A stretch of 64,000 nucleotides of DNA from Pseudobacteriovorax sp. (GTDB lineage Bacteria; Bdellovibrionota_B; Oligoflexia; Oligoflexales; Oligoflexaceae): the NCBI GenBank assembly GCA_013215145.1, contig JABSRP010000031.1:40478-104477 (forward strand), read 5' to 3'. A program made the position numbers and the translations under genes. The notes below the pieces were generated by a model, which did not search any database, had not been told where the DNA came from, and saw only the letters and a list, made by a program, of their open reading frames with translations. Shown here in pieces: positions 7,499 through 16,365 of the stretch. Position 1 is the first letter of the stretch. Each line of letters opens with the position of its first letter.

Positions 7499-9454
7499 CT
7501 AGTGAGCGGCGGGCTTTAGCGGCTTTGCCGCGCTTAGCGGTAGGTGCTCGTTTAGAAATCTGAGGTAGGCCTCGGAGGCCGCAATGCGATTCTTCTTTTT
7601 GAGAAAGCCGTGACCCTCATCCTCGAAGAGGACATATTCTACGGGGGCAGCATTCTTCTTCAGTGCTGCGACAATTTCATCAGACTCAATTTTTAAAACG
7701 CGCGGATCGTTTGCGCCTTGCACAATCAAAACAGGTTTTGAGATTTTATCGGCATGGAACAATGGTGATATGGATCTTAATCTAGCTTCATCTTTGCTAG
7801 GATCTCCCATCTCCGCATAAAGAGATTTGCGAAAGCTGGCCCACCATTTGGGGATACTATTTAGGGTGCGGACCCAGTTAGTCACTCCAAAAATATTGAT
7901 GCCAGCCTCAAACTCATTGGTAAAGGCCATAGCTGCTAGAGTAAGAAAGCCACCGTAGCTGCCACCGATCACAGCGATCTTACTTTGATTCACCCAATCC
8001 AAGCCGAGAAGATACTTTTTTCCGTAGACGATATCTTTCAAATCATGATCACCATGTTTGCGATCATCTAAATGAAAAAAGGTTTTTCCGTAGCCGCTTG
8101 AGCCTCGGTTATTCACAGCAAAGACACCGTAGCCGTTGCTCAAGAGGTGCTGGATCAATGGGTTATAGCCTTTTCGTGACTGACCGCCAGGGCCACCATG
8201 AATATAGATCAACACTGGGGATTTCCTTGCGACGGATGCGGCTTTTGGTTTGAATAAAATGCCCGGGATTTCTACTTCATCAAAACTCTTAAAACGGACA
8301 ACTTGACTTTCCACCAGGGTCTTTTGATCGATTTTTGGACTTAGGGAGCTGGTTAGCTGAGTCAGTTTTTTGCTTCCAAAGTGATAGGTATACAGATTTG
8401 CGGGAGCTGTGTCCGCATTCAAATAAAAGGTGATAAAGCTATCGTCAGAGGCGAAGCGTAAACCTGTTAGATTTCCTTCGGGTAGATTCTCGATGACAAT
8501 GGGACGGTTTTTCTTCAGGTCAATGATATCGACTTTGGTACTCGCATCCTCATTGACAGATATGGCTTTGTACCCGCCTTTTTTCGAGTAGGTCACTCCT
8601 TGAACGTCCCAGTTATATCTGGTTAGGTTTCCTTGGGTTAAGCCTTGCGTCTTTGGTAGAGATTTTCCCGTTTGAGGTAGGGTTACCGTCACGGCATTGG
8701 CGAACTCACCGTAGCCATTAGTACCAAAGGTGAGGCGTTTGCTGTCTGGCGAGAAGGCATAGACCGTATGATCGATATCACCGTTGTGTGGTGTGATGTT
8801 TGTAGGCGTTTTATCAGCGCTTTTGAGGTCTACCAAGTAAATATCATTATTGGCATTGCTATGGATTTTTAGTAGCGCGAGCCAACGGCCATCGGGGCTG
8901 ATTGTGATGACGGAGGCTTTCATATCGTTTTGAAAGATCAGTTTTGCTGCGTAGGTTTTACTATCATATTCGTACAGATCAAAAACACTGCCGTCTCGGG
9001 CTGTGGAGCTCACAAAAAACCGATCCCCCGAACTGCTCCAGCCTAAAAACCGCGCTTTGATCTTCTTTCCGGGAGTCAGGTCTTTGACTTCTCCAGATAG
9101 CTCTCGGACGTAGAGGTGGAAAAGTTCGTTTCCGCCCTCATCAGCGCGATAGAGTATCCGATCGTCCTGGGGAAACCAACTAACAGCAAGGATAGAGTCT
9201 TTTTTCGACTCGCTGAGAGCCTTTCCTGGCCCACCATTCAAGGGTATTTTATAAAGATTAAAGACTCCAGATTTGTCGTGACTCACCAATATCGCATCTT
9301 GGTTTCTGTTGATAGAGTTGCCGTAATAACTCGTGGTGTCAAAAAACTCCCTTGCGGAATATCCTGGTCCTTCTTGGCTTTTTACATGACTACAAGACGA
9401 TAACGAAACCATAAGGGTCAATAGAGCAAAAACGTGAAGGGGATAGTATTTCAT
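7499..9454 (-). CDS. S9 family peptidase lipoprotein (acylaminoacyl/dipeptidyl peptidase type)
   Basis: A 651-residue lipoprotein. The start at 9454 gives a signal peptide with lipobox SLSSC (Cys21); a longer frame begins at 9493 but hides the signal. Residues about 40-370 form a WD40-like beta-propeller with repeated xxxSPDG/SPDSKRL strands. The C-terminal alpha/beta hydrolase domain has the catalytic triad: Ser499 in GGSYGGF, Asp in GANDPRV and His in EDEGHGF, with the oxyanion segment YIHGGPGG. It would cleave short peptides at the cell envelope. Two other S9 enzymes lie in this window. Confidence 0.92.
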   Translation of the reverse strand: MKYYPLHVFALLTLMVSLSSCSHVKSQEGPGYSAREFFDTTSYYGNSINRNQDAILVSHDKSGVFNLYKIPLNGGPGKALSESKKDSILAVSWFPQDDRILYRADEGGNELFHLYVRELSGEVKDLTPGKKIKARFLGWSSSGDRFFVSSTARDGSVFDLYEYDSKTYAAKLIFQNDMKASVITISPDGRWLALLKIHSNANNDIYLVDLKSADKTPTNITPHNGDIDHTVYAFSPDSKRLTFGTNGYGEFANAVTVTLPQTGKSLPKTQGLTQGNLTRYNWDVQGVTYSKKGGYKAISVNEDASTKVDIIDLKKNRPIVIENLPEGNLTGLRFASDDSFITFYLNADTAPANLYTYHFGSKKLTQLTSSLSPKIDQKTLVESQVVRFKSFDEVEIPGILFKPKAASVARKSPVLIYIHGGPGGQSRKGYNPLIQHLLSNGYGVFAVNNRGSSGYGKTFFHLDDRKHGDHDLKDIVYGKKYLLGLDWVNQSKIAVIGGSYGGFLTLAAMAFTNEFEAGINIFGVTNWVRTLNSIPKWWASFRKSLYAEMGDPSKDEARLRSISPLFHADKISKPVLIVQGANDPRVLKIESDEIVAALKKNAAPVEYVLFEDEGHGFLKKKNRIAASEAYLRFLNEHLPLSAAKPLKPAAH

Positions 9455-9697
9455 AGAAGTCTCACTATTCTGTTCAGATAAGTTTGGGGTCATGTATACC
9501 CGGTTTGTCTAGTTTTTGGTACTAGAAATGGACGTCACTTTCCTCTCATGCTGAGCTTTGCTATAAGCAAGGAGCTCATAGGCTTGTCCAGATTGGTGTG
9601 TTTTTATGGCTGGTCTGTAGCGTTGGCAAAGCCCAGGACCTCTGCAAGCTGATTTATTTCGTCGGGCTTAGATTTTATTTTGGAAGGAAGCGATCAT

Positions 9698-10084
9698 ATG
9701 TCTTTCGAGCGAAGTTTTACCAATACTCCCTGGGAATCAAAGGTCGGATACTGCCGGTCTGTGAAAGCTGGTAATATGGTATTCGTGACGGGCACCGCGC
9801 CTGTGGATGCTGACGGAACTACCTTTGCACCTGGCGATGCGTACCAGCAGGCAAAACGGTGCTTCTCCTTGATCGAAGCGGCTCTTCTTGAGCATGGTGC
9901 TAGCATGTCGGATGTGGTGAGGGCTCGCATGTTTGTCACTGATATTAAGCGCTGGGATGAGTTCGGTCGGGTCCATTATGACGTTTTCGCTTCGTTCCCT
10001 CCAGCGACGACTATGGTGGAAGTCAAAGCCCTAATCGATCCTGATATGCTGATTGAAATCGAGGCGGATGCGGTTTTGCAATAA
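9698..10084 (+). CDS. RidA (YjgF/YER057c/UK114) family protein
   Basis: A 128-residue protein. The ATG at 9698 follows GGAAGGAAG at 9682-9690. The fold is recognisable from GNMVFVTGTAPVD near the start and the middle segment DVVRARMFVTDIKRWDEFG, with PPATTMVEVKAL near the end. RidA proteins hydrolyse reactive enamines/imines from amino acid catabolism; the key arginine is usually in a C-terminal R-x-x-V-E pattern, which here reads TTMVEVKAL without that Arg, so this is more likely a RidA-like subfamily member than a true deaminase. Confidence 0.85.
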   Translation: MSFERSFTNTPWESKVGYCRSVKAGNMVFVTGTAPVDADGTTFAPGDAYQQAKRCFSLIEAALLEHGASMSDVVRARMFVTDIKRWDEFGRVHYDVFASFPPATTMVEVKALIDPDMLIEIEADAVLQ

Positions 10085-10143
10085 ATCTCGCGCGCTGAAC
10101 AGAAGCTATGGATTCGTTTCATCGGTAAGAGGGTTTCTATCTC

Positions 10144-11088
10144 GTGAATAGTATGTTTTATCCAAAATTTTGGTTGCGTGATCCCATGGTCCAGACGATC
10201 GGCGCATCTCAGATTCCCATTAAATTACCGCGTGATACGAGGCGGTATATCATTTCTCTGGACGATGGAGACCAACTTTTGACGGAGTGGAATTTTCCCG
10301 TTGGTCCTCCAAAAGGTATCGTGCTTGGGCTCCATGGTTTAACGGGCTGTAGCCAATCGCGGTATAATCTACGGCTCAGTTGGTTACTGCCCAAAAATGG
10401 GTTTATCTTTGTTAGAGCCAACCTACGCGGAGCTGGTCCGGGGCATGGTTTAGCCAAACTAACTTATCATGCAGGACTGCACGAAGACTTAGCTGAAATG
10501 GTGCGCTATGTAACATCACGCTTTGATCTGCCGCTTTCCTTGTTGGGGTACTCTCTCGGGGGAAGTATCTGCCTCAATTATGTGTCTGAGCAAGATGAAA
10601 GCACTCTGGAGCCCGTCAAACAGTTTATTGTTGTTTCGCCTCCCTTTGACCTAGCAGCGTCATCGGAAAAGCTGCGCACCGGCCATCCTTTTTGGGATCG
10701 CTACTTCGCAAAGCGGATGATTGAGACCGTGAACCGGCTTCATAGCCGCTATCCCGAGTTGGGACCTGTTGATATCCCTGAGGATGCTAGTCTTTATGAC
10801 TTTGACCAATTATACACGGCACCCCGTCACGGATTTGCCGATGCTGCGACTTATTATGGGGAAATGAGTACCTTCGAAAAAGTCGCCAAGATTAAAAAAC
10901 CTGGTCTCGTGATAGCCTCTGCCGACGATCCGATTATCGATTACAGTCGGATTCCTGACTTACCCCGTCAGATTGAACTCAGAATGACAGATTATGGCGG
11001 ACATTGCGGATTCTGGGGGGAGTCACTGCGTCAAAATATGTTCTGGTGCGACTACCAAATTGTGCAGCATCTGGTTAACTCTCATTAA
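10144..11088 (+). CDS. YheT-family alpha/beta hydrolase
   Basis: A 314-residue cytoplasmic hydrolase. GTG start at 10144, with an ATG three codons on as an alternative; an AAGAGGG site lies upstream. Features: LGLHGLTGCSQS oxyanion region near residue 60, nucleophile elbow LLGYSLGGS near residue 140, an acid in IASADDPIIDY near residue 262, and His in YGGHCGFWG near residue 285. The overall pattern matches the YheT (UPF0017) group, thought to act as esterases or lipases. Substrate unknown. Confidence 0.88.
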   Translation: MNSMFYPKFWLRDPMVQTIGASQIPIKLPRDTRRYIISLDDGDQLLTEWNFPVGPPKGIVLGLHGLTGCSQSRYNLRLSWLLPKNGFIFVRANLRGAGPGHGLAKLTYHAGLHEDLAEMVRYVTSRFDLPLSLLGYSLGGSICLNYVSEQDESTLEPVKQFIVVSPPFDLAASSEKLRTGHPFWDRYFAKRMIETVNRLHSRYPELGPVDIPEDASLYDFDQLYTAPRHGFADAATYYGEMSTFEKVAKIKKPGLVIASADDPIIDYSRIPDLPRQIELRMTDYGGHCGFWGESLRQNMFWCDYQIVQHLVNSH

Positions 11089-11202
11089 TCTGTACTGTTT
11101 CACCGTAAACTTGCCCTAAATTATACTGCTTTGTTTGCATAGCCATGGTAGTTACCTATAGCGAAGCATTTTACGTACAACAAGGTCTTAACGGAGATTT
11201 TT

Positions 11203-13335
11203 ATGAACAGCGAGTCTGTGGGCAAAAAGCGGATGATACGAAACCTTGCAGGCCTGATATTGCTAGTGGGAGCAGGGTACTACATGGTGGAGAGAAACAA
11301 AACTCTGGAAGAGATGAATGCCGACGATTTATGGCTCGAAGAGGTGACCTCGGAGCGATCCTTGGCTTGGGTTAAGGGCGAAAACCAGAGATCTCTAGAG
11401 ATATTAAAAAGCGAAAAAAGCTTTCAAGAGATGCAAAGTCAAAGCGAACAGATCTTGACTCGTGATGATAAGCTCACAGTGGCTCGTCAAATTAAACCTG
11501 GTCGCGCCTTTAATTTTTGGCAAGACGATACCCATATCAAAGGCATTCTGCGTCAGCAAAGTTGGTCCGATTATACCTCGGGTAAGTCTAACTGGGAAAC
11601 AGTGATCGATTTTGACAAACTTAGTGAGGCAGAAGGTAAAAGCTGGGTTTACGGTGGTCTTAGTTGCCAAGAGGACCACAGTCGCTGTCTTCTTAGATTA
11701 TCTGACGGTGGCAGCGACGCGAGTTACCTACGTGAATTTGATCTTGAGACCAAGGACTTCGTTAAAGACGGGTTTGCTGCCCCTGAGTCAAAATCCAGCT
11801 TCTCCTGGTTAGATAAGGATACCTTGATTGCCGCTAGTACACTGTCTGAAGGGTCAAAAACTGATTCTGGTTACGCGCGGATCATTAGGATGTGGCGTCG
11901 CGGCACCGCCTTAGATGACAATCCGGTGGTATTTGAAGGCTCGACTAAAGATGTTTGGGTTTGGGGTACTGCTATTAAAGACCAGGATCAGCAGCACGTG
12001 TTTTTTGGCAAGGGAAAGTCTTTTTTCTCTAACGAAATCTTTTATTGGAAAGATGGGAAAGCTCAAGCTATCCAAATTCCTCCCGAGCACGAGTTTAAAA
12101 ACCTCAAATTTGGCGAATTGATTTTTTCTCTAAGAAAACCTTATTTGGATTATCAGGCTGGTGATTTAGTTTCGTTTTCTATAGAAAGCGCGCTAACAGA
12201 AAAACCTGAGGCGAAGCTTTTGTTCAGACCAACAGAAACTCAATCCCTCGGAGCGCTGACTAGCACCAAAGACTATTTAGTTATGCAGGTGATGGATCAG
12301 GTCAAGGAGCGTGCCATTGTTATGAAGCGCGATGCCGGAAAAGGGGTTTGGAGTCAGCAGGATGTTCCTGTGCCTGTGGATGGCAGTGTTGGAGTCTTCG
12401 GAACCTCTCCCTATAACAACGACTTTTTAGTGAGTTTCGAAAGCTTTTTGAAGCCGGAAACTCTCTATGCTGTCGATCAAGATTTAAGTCTCAATGTGGT
12501 GCAAGAGGTGGGGGCTGTATTTGACGCGAGTCAACTGGCGGTGGCGCAAAAATTTGCTAACAGCAAGGACGGGACAAAAATTCCTTACTTTGTCCTAAGC
12601 AAAAAAGACGTCAAACTCGACGGTAAAAACCCGACAGTCCTCTATGGTTACGGCGGCTTTGAGGTACCCATAACTCCCAACTATATGGGTGTGATCGGGA
12701 AAAATTGGTTAGAGCAGGGTGGCGTTTATGTCATTGCTAACATCCGGGGTGGCGGCGAATTTGGACCAAAGTGGCATCAAGCAGCGTTGAAGCATAATCG
12801 TCATAAGGCCTACGAAGACTTTATAGCTGTTGCCGAAACCATCATTGGCGATAAGCTGACTAGCCCTAAACACCTGGCGATTCGCGGCGGCAGCAATGGA
12901 GGTCTGCTAGTGGGAGCTGTGGCAACCCAAAGACCAGATCTGTTTAACGGTGTCCTGTGCTTGGTCCCGTTACTCGATATGATGCGCTATCATAAGCTTC
13001 TCGCTGGAGCTAGTTGGGTTGGCGAGTATGGCAACCCTGAAGACCCCAAGGATGCCGCCTATATTCAAACCTACTCGCCATACCAGCAGGTCAAAAAAGA
13101 GGCCAGCTACCCAGAGGTTTTCTTTATCACCTCAACAAAAGATGATCGTGTTCATCCTGGGCATGCCCGGCGCATGGCTCACAAGATGCAAACCCTCGGA
13201 CATCAGTTCTATTACTACGAGAATATTGAAGGCGGTCACAGTGCTAGTGCCGACCTAAAGCAAAAGGCCTTTCAGTACGCGCTTGAGTTCTCTTACCTCA
13301 AACGAAAAATTGGCGAGCCGCAACGCCTACTATGA
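11203..13335 (+). CDS. prolyl oligopeptidase (S9A) with N-terminal membrane anchor
   Basis: A 710-residue serine peptidase. ATG at 11203 with GGAG upstream. Residues about 12-30 are a hydrophobic anchor or uncleaved signal (NLAGLILLVGAGYYMV), so the enzyme probably faces the periplasm. A long beta-propeller follows, then the catalytic domain: YGYGGFEVPITPNY, NIRGGGEFGPKWHQ, Ser in RGGSNGGLL, Asp in TKDDRVHP and His in EGGHSAS. These are characteristic of prolyl oligopeptidases, which cut short peptides after proline. The next gene overlaps by 4 bases (ATGA), so the two are translationally coupled. Confidence 0.93.
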   Translation: MNSESVGKKRMIRNLAGLILLVGAGYYMVERNKTLEEMNADDLWLEEVTSERSLAWVKGENQRSLEILKSEKSFQEMQSQSEQILTRDDKLTVARQIKPGRAFNFWQDDTHIKGILRQQSWSDYTSGKSNWETVIDFDKLSEAEGKSWVYGGLSCQEDHSRCLLRLSDGGSDASYLREFDLETKDFVKDGFAAPESKSSFSWLDKDTLIAASTLSEGSKTDSGYARIIRMWRRGTALDDNPVVFEGSTKDVWVWGTAIKDQDQQHVFFGKGKSFFSNEIFYWKDGKAQAIQIPPEHEFKNLKFGELIFSLRKPYLDYQAGDLVSFSIESALTEKPEAKLLFRPTETQSLGALTSTKDYLVMQVMDQVKERAIVMKRDAGKGVWSQQDVPVPVDGSVGVFGTSPYNNDFLVSFESFLKPETLYAVDQDLSLNVVQEVGAVFDASQLAVAQKFANSKDGTKIPYFVLSKKDVKLDGKNPTVLYGYGGFEVPITPNYMGVIGKNWLEQGGVYVIANIRGGGEFGPKWHQAALKHNRHKAYEDFIAVAETIIGDKLTSPKHLAIRGGSNGGLLVGAVATQRPDLFNGVLCLVPLLDMMRYHKLLAGASWVGEYGNPEDPKDAAYIQTYSPYQQVKKEASYPEVFFITSTKDDRVHPGHARRMAHKMQTLGHQFYYYENIEGGHSASADLKQKAFQYALEFSYLKRKIGEPQRLL

Positions 13336-13781
13336 ATGATAAGCTAGCGAAGCCGGCTCTTAGGGTTGTGGCCGCGATTATCTGGAAGCAGGGCAAGATT
13401 CTCTTGGCTAGAAAAGCCAAGGGAACATCAAACCAGGGGCTTTGGGAATTTCCAGGGGGAAAACTTGAAGCCAATGAATCAGAGCTTGCCTGTGCTAAGC
13501 GGGAAATCCTAGAAGAGCTGGGGCTTGAGGTCGAGCCCATTTCAGTGATTGGTTGCACATCTCTTTCGCTTAGTCGCGGCGGACAACTAACGCTGATCGG
13601 GGTATTTTGCCGAGCTAAAGAGTCGCCAAGATCCCTGACAGACCATGATGCCTGGGAGTGGGTGACTCCCGCCCACATCGCACGATACCATCTCGCTGAG
13701 GCCGATAAGCCTTTGGTCACCAAGACCCTCACGTTTCTTGAAGGTGCTGATCTTGGTCACTTTGGTGAATTACAGGATTAA
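13332..13781 (+). CDS. Nudix hydrolase (MutT-like)
   Basis: A 149-residue protein with a complete Nudix box, starting GGKLEANESELACAKRE and ending ILEELGLE (residues about 37-60), which binds the catalytic metals. The preceding KGTSNQGLWEFPGGK is typical of MutT-type 8-oxo-dGTP pyrophosphatases, which prevent oxidised guanine incorporation. The start overlaps the prolyl oligopeptidase stop by 4 bases. Its end overlaps the convergent aminopeptidase gene by 4 bases. Confidence 0.88.
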   Translation: MNDKLAKPALRVVAAIIWKQGKILLARKAKGTSNQGLWEFPGGKLEANESELACAKREILEELGLEVEPISVIGCTSLSLSRGGQLTLIGVFCRAKESPRSLTDHDAWEWVTPAHIARYHLAEADKPLVTKTLTFLEGADLGHFGELQD

Positions 13782-15550
13782 TCGTGTAACGGCAAGGGGG
13801 CACACTTCTCAGCGATCCATTGACCTGCATCTTGAGACAATTGACTGATCAATGCGTTGGCCACGCTTTCGTGATACTGATTGATCCAAGTGATCTCGGA
13901 ATTAGATAACTCTCGCAGATCGATAAGGTCTCTTTCGTAAGGAAAATGGCTTAACTGTCTGAAGCCATAGAACTCGTCCGAGATCTCTTCCACAGCAATT
14001 AGGTTTTCAATACGAATGCCAAACTCACCTTCCAAATAGAATCCAGGTTCATTTGATATGACCCAGCCAGGTTGGAAGGGGGTGCGATTCGCCATGGTTA
14101 AACTGGCTTCAGCAGATTCGTGCACCGCTGTGCCGTAGCCTACGCCGTGCCCGGTCCCATGTCCGTAGTTAAGTCCTTCGCTAAGAAGGTGCATGCGAGC
14201 GATAAGCTCAATATTACTTGGTGCTACGTTTTTGGCGAATTTGAGCCGATTGATACCAATGTGTCCTTTGAGAACTTGGGTATAGCGTTGAATCATGTCA
14301 TCGGTCACCGGTCCTAAGGCTAAGGTCCGCGTGATGTCTGTGGTGCCGTTTTCATAGTGACCACCCGAGTCGATTAATACAATACCCTCGGCTTTTAACT
14401 GTGAGCAGGTCTCCTCTTCAGCCCGATAGTGGACAATAGCCCCATTGCTCTGATAGCCAACTATGGGATTGAAGCTTAGGGTTAGAAACTGAGGGCGTTT
14501 TTCGCGCTCGGCAGAGATAAGTTCGCCTGCTTCATACTCCGAGATGGTCTCTTGCCGCTCGACTTTGGCAATGAGTTTGGTAAATCCTTCGGCTAGGGCA
14601 ACCGCATCGTTAATGTGGGCGTTTACCATGTGCTCGATCTCTTCGGGGGATTTGATTTGCTTGAGGTCAAGCCCAGGACTGCGACCGAATTGAATGTTGG
14701 CGGAATCATGGATGCTGTTTAGCACAAAAACCGTCGTATCGCGGCGATCGAGTAGGATGCGCTTACCTTGGCTAAGCTCTTTGAGTGACTGAGAAAAGCT
14801 ATCATAAGGCAGGACTTCGATGGTCTCGGGTAGCTCTTGCGCGGCATCCGCTATTTTTTCTCCATCGATAAACCAACGGCAGATCTCATCGCCTATGACG
14901 AGGTAACTCAGAGCGACAAGGTCGACCCCTGCATCCTCACCGGTAATATTGAGGGTTCTGGCGATCGATTCTAGATCTGTCATGACGTGTAGGTCGCAGT
15001 CAACATCCTTAAGATAAGACTGAACCATGGATATCTTTTCGCTTCGGGTTGAGCTATGAAAGCTCTCGTCACTTAACCTCACCTTGCCCATAGGTCTGTT
15101 GGGCCGATTGGCCCAAGTTTGATCGATAAGAGCGTCGTCAATTAACTCCAGCTCGAAGCCATGGGACTCGGCCAGATCCGTAAGTTCCTGAAACTTATCC
15201 AAGCTAATTAGCCGAGGATCAACTGCAAGTTTGCTGAGATTGGGAATATTTTCCACCGCCCAATTAATTTCACTAGTAAAACTGCCGCCACGGGGAATGA
15301 TCTGAGTCTCGATGCCAGGAAAATCGACCTCTTTGGCGACCTGTAGCTCGTAGCGCGAGTCTGTCGTGAGCAGTGCGCGGTCTTTCGAAACGATCAGGTG
15401 GCCATTTGAGCCAGTAAATCCTGTGTAATACTGTCTCGTTTCCCATTGGGTCGGTGGGTATTCGCTCTGATGAGGGTCTGTTCCTGGGATCAGAACAGCA
15501 TCATAGGGAGTCTGTGATATGGCTTGCCGTAGTTCGTTCATCGCTTGCAT
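13778..15550 (-). CDS. Xaa-Pro aminopeptidase (M24B)
   Basis: A 590-residue metallopeptidase that removes an N-terminal residue preceding proline. ATG at 15550 with AAAGGG upstream. Two creatinase-like N-terminal domains (opening with SEYPPTQWETRQYYTGFTGS) precede the pita-bread catalytic domain. Metal ligands are all visible: Asp in LIDSGG, Asp in TTDITRT, His in GHGTGHGVGYG, Glu in SNEPGFYLEG and Glu in IRIENL. A C-terminal extension matches long three-domain eukaryote-type aminopeptidase P. No signal peptide, so cytoplasmic. It fits with prolyl oligopeptidase next door in use of proline peptides. Confidence 0.93.
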   Translation of the reverse strand: MQAMNELRQAISQTPYDAVLIPGTDPHQSEYPPTQWETRQYYTGFTGSNGHLIVSKDRALLTTDSRYELQVAKEVDFPGIETQIIPRGGSFTSEINWAVENIPNLSKLAVDPRLISLDKFQELTDLAESHGFELELIDDALIDQTWANRPNRPMGKVRLSDESFHSSTRSEKISMVQSYLKDVDCDLHVMTDLESIARTLNITGEDAGVDLVALSYLVIGDEICRWFIDGEKIADAAQELPETIEVLPYDSFSQSLKELSQGKRILLDRRDTTVFVLNSIHDSANIQFGRSPGLDLKQIKSPEEIEHMVNAHINDAVALAEGFTKLIAKVERQETISEYEAGELISAEREKRPQFLTLSFNPIVGYQSNGAIVHYRAEEETCSQLKAEGIVLIDSGGHYENGTTDITRTLALGPVTDDMIQRYTQVLKGHIGINRLKFAKNVAPSNIELIARMHLLSEGLNYGHGTGHGVGYGTAVHESAEASLTMANRTPFQPGWVISNEPGFYLEGEFGIRIENLIAVEEISDEFYGFRQLSHFPYERDLIDLRELSNSEITWINQYHESVANALISQLSQDAGQWIAEKCAPLPLHD

Positions 15551-15665
15551 AGAGAGGCCCTTTGCAGTTTGGTTTTAGGGACCTAACAGTACAAAATCGT
15601 GGAAGCCTTGAAAACACGTCATAAAGGCAAGTTTGCGCGGTCTCAATGAGGTGGAAAGTTGGATA

Positions 15666-15717
15666 GAAAAATGAGAGTCCTAAGGGAAACAATCATGGCG
15701 ATTTCCCTTAGGACTCT
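15666..15717 (-). terminator. strong terminator hairpin for the cadherin-like lipoprotein transcript
   Basis: A perfect 16-bp stem (15674-15689 with 15702-15717) and a 12-base loop. On the minus strand it is followed by CATTTTTC, and it lies just 9 bases past the stop at 15727, as expected for a rho-independent terminator. Its position after the downstream half of the split gene suggests the transcript normally covers both halves. Confidence 0.8.
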
Positions 15718-15726
15718 AGGATGGAG

Positions 15727-16365
15727 CTAGTGTCCGCTTGTGGCTTTGATGACGACGTTGTCTACTGCAACCGCATCTTCAATCTCTTTAGTGAAATTGT
15801 TTGAGCGAAAGCCATCCTGCAGTCTTGAGTTGAATCGGAATACAAAATTTTCTCGATGACAATCTGGGTAGCGATTTTCTAAGTCTCCCAGATTCACTCG
15901 AGCATGAGCGGATTCCCAATCGTGTTTATCATGATTGCGTCCATTCAGTCCGTTCTGGCTTGTATGAGGATCGTTGGTAAAAATCGTAATCCATTTTGAT
16001 GAGCGGAGTTTAGCGGGATCCACTGGATTCAGGCCACACTCGTACTCACCAAAAAGGCAAACTTCTGCCTTCAGATACTCCTCGGTTGTTTTATGAGGAT
16101 TGCTGTCGTCGTCTCCTATATCCATGATGAGATAATCAAATGAAATTTCCACCTCCTCAAAATGGGAAAGGTCAAATCCTTTGGATATCAAAAACAACTC
16201 ATGTGTAGAGCGTCCTTCTCGCCCGAACATAAAGAGAGATCGATCCTTATGGGACATAGGGCCCAAATGATTTTCGCCTTCCTTAAATATTTTTGCGCAA
16301 ATGTGATCCTTGCATTCCTGATCCGAGGATTGAATACCCTTTCCGTTGTCATCTAGCAGGAAGCG
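15727..16365 (-). CDS. C-terminal continuation of the cadherin-like lipoprotein, beyond an in-frame TGA
   Basis: This frame stays open directly after the TGA at 16366-16368 that ends the upstream lipoprotein, and runs to 15727 without another stop. The segment right after the stop (RFLLDDNGKGIQSS) continues the style of the preceding residues. An internal ATG at 16266 could start a 179-residue product, but it has no clear ribosome site or signal peptide. The sequence looks like a beta-sandwich domain (ISKGFDLSHFEEVEISFDYL, then HARVNLGDLENRY, ending EDAVAVDNVVIKA), like C-terminal laminin-G or carbohydrate-binding modules. I read it as the domain tail of one gene cut by a nonsense codon, or reached by readthrough. 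Confidence 0.6.
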   Translation of the reverse strand, partial: RFLLDDNGKGIQSSDQECKDHICAKIFKEGENHLGPMSHKDRSLFMFGREGRSTHELFLISKGFDLSHFEEVEISFDYLIMDIGDDDSNPHKTTEEYLKAEVCLFGEYECGLNPVDPAKLRSSKWITIFTNDPHTSQNGLNGRNHDKHDWESAHARVNLGDLENRYPDCHRENFVFRFNSRLQDGFRSNNFTKEIEDAVAVDNVVIKATSGH